Shown here: positions 5,971 to 7,795 of the stretch, in pieces
How positions within the stretch are numbered: position 1 is the first letter of the stretch
Layout: the number at the start of each line of letters is the position of its first letter
Source: Nitrospinota bacterium
GTDB lineage: Bacteria > Tectomicrobia > Entotheonellia > J063
Reading direction: 5' to 3'
NCBI GenBank assembly: GCA_003696125.1
Contig: RFHZ01000875.1
Coordinates: forward strand, 1 to 7,795
Length of the DNA: 7,795 nucleotides
Program-made: the position numbers and the translations under genes
Notes under the pieces: generated by a model
What the model was told of the DNA's origin: nothing
The model's database searches: none
The model's input: only the letters and a program-made list of their open reading frames with translations

Positions 5971-6999
5971 TCATTTCTTGACCACCTCCGGCAGCTTCTC
6001 CAGGATCTCCTTGATGATGGTTGCCGGGTCGATCCCTTCTGCCACCCCTTCAAAATTGAGGATGAGGCGGTGACGCAGGCTGGGGATGGCGACATGGCGG
6101 AGATCGTCGAAGCTGACGTTGAAGCGTCCTTCAAAGAGGGCTTTGGCCTTGGCGGCCAGGATGATGCTCTGCGCTCCGCGGGGACTGGACCCGTAGCGCA
6201 CATATTTACGGGCCAGGTCAAAGCTAAAGGGGGAATCGGGATGCGTGGCCAGGACCAGCCGGATGGCGTAGTCCTTGACATGGGAGGCGACCGGTACCGC
6301 ACGGACCAGGTTTTTCATGGCCGTGATCCTCTCCGCATCGAGCACGCTCCTCAGTTCCACCTCTTCGCCGTACGTGGTTCTATCGATCACCTCACCGATC
6401 TGTTCCGGGGTAGGAAAGCTGACGTTCAGCTTGAGGAAGAAGCGATCGAGCTGGGCCTCAGGGAGCGGGTAGGTTCCCTCCATCTCGATCGGGTTCTGCG
6501 TAGCCAGGACGATAAAGGGGGTTTCGAGTTTGTGGGTGACTCCCCCTACGGTGACGCTCTGTTCTTGCATCGCTTCCAGGAGGGCGGACTGGGTTTTGGG
6601 GGTGGCCCGGTTGATCTCATCTGCCAGGATGATCTGGGCAAAGATCGGTCCCCGCTGGAAGGTGAAGAAACGGCGATTCATCTCATCCTGCATCACCACG
6701 TTGGTCCCGATGATGTCAGCCGGCATCAGGTCTGGGGTGAACTGGATGCGGGAGAAGCGGAGATCGAGTACCCTGGCCAGGCTCTTGACCAGCAGGGTCT
6801 TCCCCAGTCCCGGCACCCCTTCCAGCAGGACATGTCCCCCACAGAAGAGGGTGATCAACACCCCTTCGATCACGTCGTGATGTCCCACGATGATCCGGCC
6901 CAGCTCGGCAGTGACCTGCTGATAAGCCTTCTGCAGCTCTGCTGCCTGCTCGGCAATCTTCTCGGAGTTCTGCTCTTCCATGACTCTACTCTTTTCCAT
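5971..6999 (-). CDS. MoxR-family AAA+ ATPase
   Basis: This 342-residue protein is a MoxR-type AAA+ ATPase, a group thought to act as chaperones that remodel or activate partner proteins encoded next to them. From the ATG at 6999: an N-terminal helical stretch (about 1-35), Walker A GVPGLGKT (61-68), Walker B IILADE (123-128) followed by INRATPKTQSALLEAMQE, sensor 1 ATQNPIEMEG (166-175), PLPEAQLDRF (178-187), which is the family signature with an arginine, and sensor 2 SSPRGAQS (271-278). The lid domain runs to the C-terminus. All nucleotide-handling motifs are intact. The ATG at 6999 is chosen because GAGGGAAG sits just upstream; a TTG at 7014 and an ATG at 6981 are alternatives. It overlaps the preceding gene by 14 nt, pointing to that protein as its partner. 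DUF58 or von Willebrand A genes, frequent MoxR neighbours, do not follow it here. Confidence 0.95.
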   Translation of the reverse strand: MEKSRVMEEQNSEKIAEQAAELQKAYQQVTAELGRIIVGHHDVIEGVLITLFCGGHVLLEGVPGLGKTLLVKSLARVLDLRFSRIQFTPDLMPADIIGTNVVMQDEMNRRFFTFQRGPIFAQIILADEINRATPKTQSALLEAMQEQSVTVGGVTHKLETPFIVLATQNPIEMEGTYPLPEAQLDRFFLKLNVSFPTPEQIGEVIDRTTYGEEVELRSVLDAERITAMKNLVRAVPVASHVKDYAIRLVLATHPDSPFSFDLARKYVRYGSSPRGAQSIILAAKAKALFEGRFNVSFDDLRHVAIPSLRHRLILNFEGVAEGIDPATIIKEILEKLPEVVKK

Positions 7000-7795
7000 C
7001 ACTTCCCTCAACAAGGCCTATGGCCAAAAAGTAATTGCGGATGTACTCCCGGTAAGGGAGAGGGATATCCTCTTTAACCATCATCTCTTCGACACTCTGC
7101 CGGTACCGGACCATAACCTCTTCCAGGGGGAGAGAGCTCTGGGCCGGCAGGGGAAGGGCTTTGATATAGACCCGGTGAATATCCCCCTCACCGGTTTGCC
7201 CTTCGATCTTGCTGGCCAGGGGTGAGCCCTCCCTGTCTTCCAGGGGCTGCCGCGCTCCCTCTTTCTCTGGCCCGCTGGCTGAGCCCGGACGGCGGGAGAT
7301 CACCCGGCTATCCCCTTCGCTCCAGCCCCCGGCCATATCATCCTCCCCTTCTGCTGTCCCTCTCATCGCGTTGGGATCGATCTCCCCGGTATCCGACATC
7401 ATCCCTCCTCCCTCGGCATACTCTGCCCCCTGATCATCGGGGAGGGTGGAGGGGAGTTTTCCCAGGGTTTGCGCCGACTTCTGTAACGTCTCCTCGGCCT
7501 TTTTCAGGTTATCATAATCCTCGGCCAGTTGCTGTTGGCGTAACAGGGTCTTCAGGATTTCCTGGGCACCTTTCACATCTCCAGAACGTAACGTCTCCAG
7601 GGCTTTCCGGAGTTCATCGCTCAGGGCCCCCTCCTTGAGGGCGAGCAACTGCTCCAGGTTCCTCTCCGCTTTGCCCAGCTCGGCCGGGGAGAGTTGTCCC
7701 TGGGCCAGCATCTGCAGGATCTGCTCCAGTTCCTGCGCCAGGTTTTCCCGTGCCGTCAGCACTTCCGCGATCTGTTCGATATTGAGACCGTAGAT
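6986..7795 (-). CDS. Unrecognised protein, C-terminal part, probable partner of the MoxR ATPase (5' end outside window)
   Basis: The frame is open to the window edge, giving 269 residues of C-terminal sequence; the true start is not visible. A GTG at 7762 could be read as a start but has no clear ribosome site, and the upstream codons continue naturally. Residues about 1-112 are charged, Leu/Gln-rich and probably coiled coil (for example QELEQILQMLAQGQLSP, 21-37). Residues about 118-200 are a low-complexity acidic and glycine-rich linker (AEGGGMMSDTGE, then EGEDDMAGGWSEGDS). The final segment, about 203-262, is a compact conserved-looking tail (IHRVYIKALPLP, then PLPYREYIRNYFLAIGL). No membrane segment is seen in this part. 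Such tails are reminiscent of large membrane-anchored proteins encoded beside MoxR/DUF58 genes, but I do not recognise the family and assign no function. The gene end overlaps the MoxR start. Confidence 0.8.
   Translation of the reverse strand: MYGLNIEQIAEVLTARENLAQELEQILQMLAQGQLSPAELGKAERNLEQLLALKEGALSDELRKALETLRSGDVKGAQEILKTLLRQQQLAEDYDNLKKAEETLQKSAQTLGKLPSTLPDDQGAEYAEGGGMMSDTGEIDPNAMRGTAEGEDDMAGGWSEGDSRVISRRPGSASGPEKEGARQPLEDREGSPLASKIEGQTGEGDIHRVYIKALPLPAQSSLPLEEVMVRYRQSVEEMMVKEDIPLPYREYIRNYFLAIGLVEGSDGKE

Noticed and set aside
5931-6302. N-terminal extension of the dehydratase frame to 447 residues
   Set aside because: The extra 124 codons lie inside the MoxR gene in another frame and read as Ser/Pro/Arg-rich noise; the ATG at 5930 has its own good ribosome site and starts the conserved domain.
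5884-7077. A 397-codon plus-strand open frame
   Set aside because: It has the same codon-aligned antisense relation, here to the MoxR gene, which has clear family motifs. The translation has shadow-like composition and no domain.
1-7795. tRNA, rRNA, CRISPR array, insertion sequence or phage genes
   Set aside because: I saw no repeat-spacer pattern, transposase motif or terminal repeats; the coding genes fill nearly all of the window.

Overview
This is a GC-rich bacterial window (judged by eye) in which every gene I can support lies on the minus strand. It reads from the high coordinates to the low ones and has almost no non-coding DNA. The periplasmic-loop chemoreceptor, MoxR ATPase and CheR-TPR/CheW/MCP/CheA set suggest a motile or surface-sensing Gram-negative bacterium, perhaps Desulfobacterota- or Nitrospirota-like. 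I cannot name a genus from sequence alone.

Right part (7795 down to 4272) looks like one tightly packed transcription unit. It begins with the C-terminal part of an unrecognised protein cut by the window edge. Next is a MoxR-family AAA+ ATPase whose start overlaps the end of that protein. Then come a fold-type II PLP enzyme of the threonine/serine dehydratase group and endonuclease V (nfi), which starts 6 nt after the dehydratase stop. The first two genes probably work together as ATPase plus partner; the last two look like metabolic and DNA-repair passengers.

A gap of about 106 nt (4166-4271) is the only real intergenic region. It carries a 9-bp perfect inverted repeat and, between and overlapping its arms, a sequence resembling a sigma-28 (FliA) flagellar/chemotaxis promoter that reads into the next genes.

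Left part (4165 down to 1) is a chemosensory operon: CheR methyltransferase with C-terminal TPRs, a protein with two CheW domains, a two-TM methyl-accepting protein without a full HAMP domain, and the first 97 codons of CheA with its phospho-accepting histidine. Junctions are an 8-nt overlap, a 21-nt gap and a 9-nt gap. The receptor would form an array with CheA through the double CheW, and CheR would methylate the receptor. The gene set resembles Wsp-type (alternative cellular function) systems, in which CheR carries TPRs and two CheW domains are present, but here those two domains are fused. CheB and any output regulator would lie beyond position 1.

Two very long plus-strand open frames (4260-5915 and 5884-7077) are explained as antisense shadows of the real genes.
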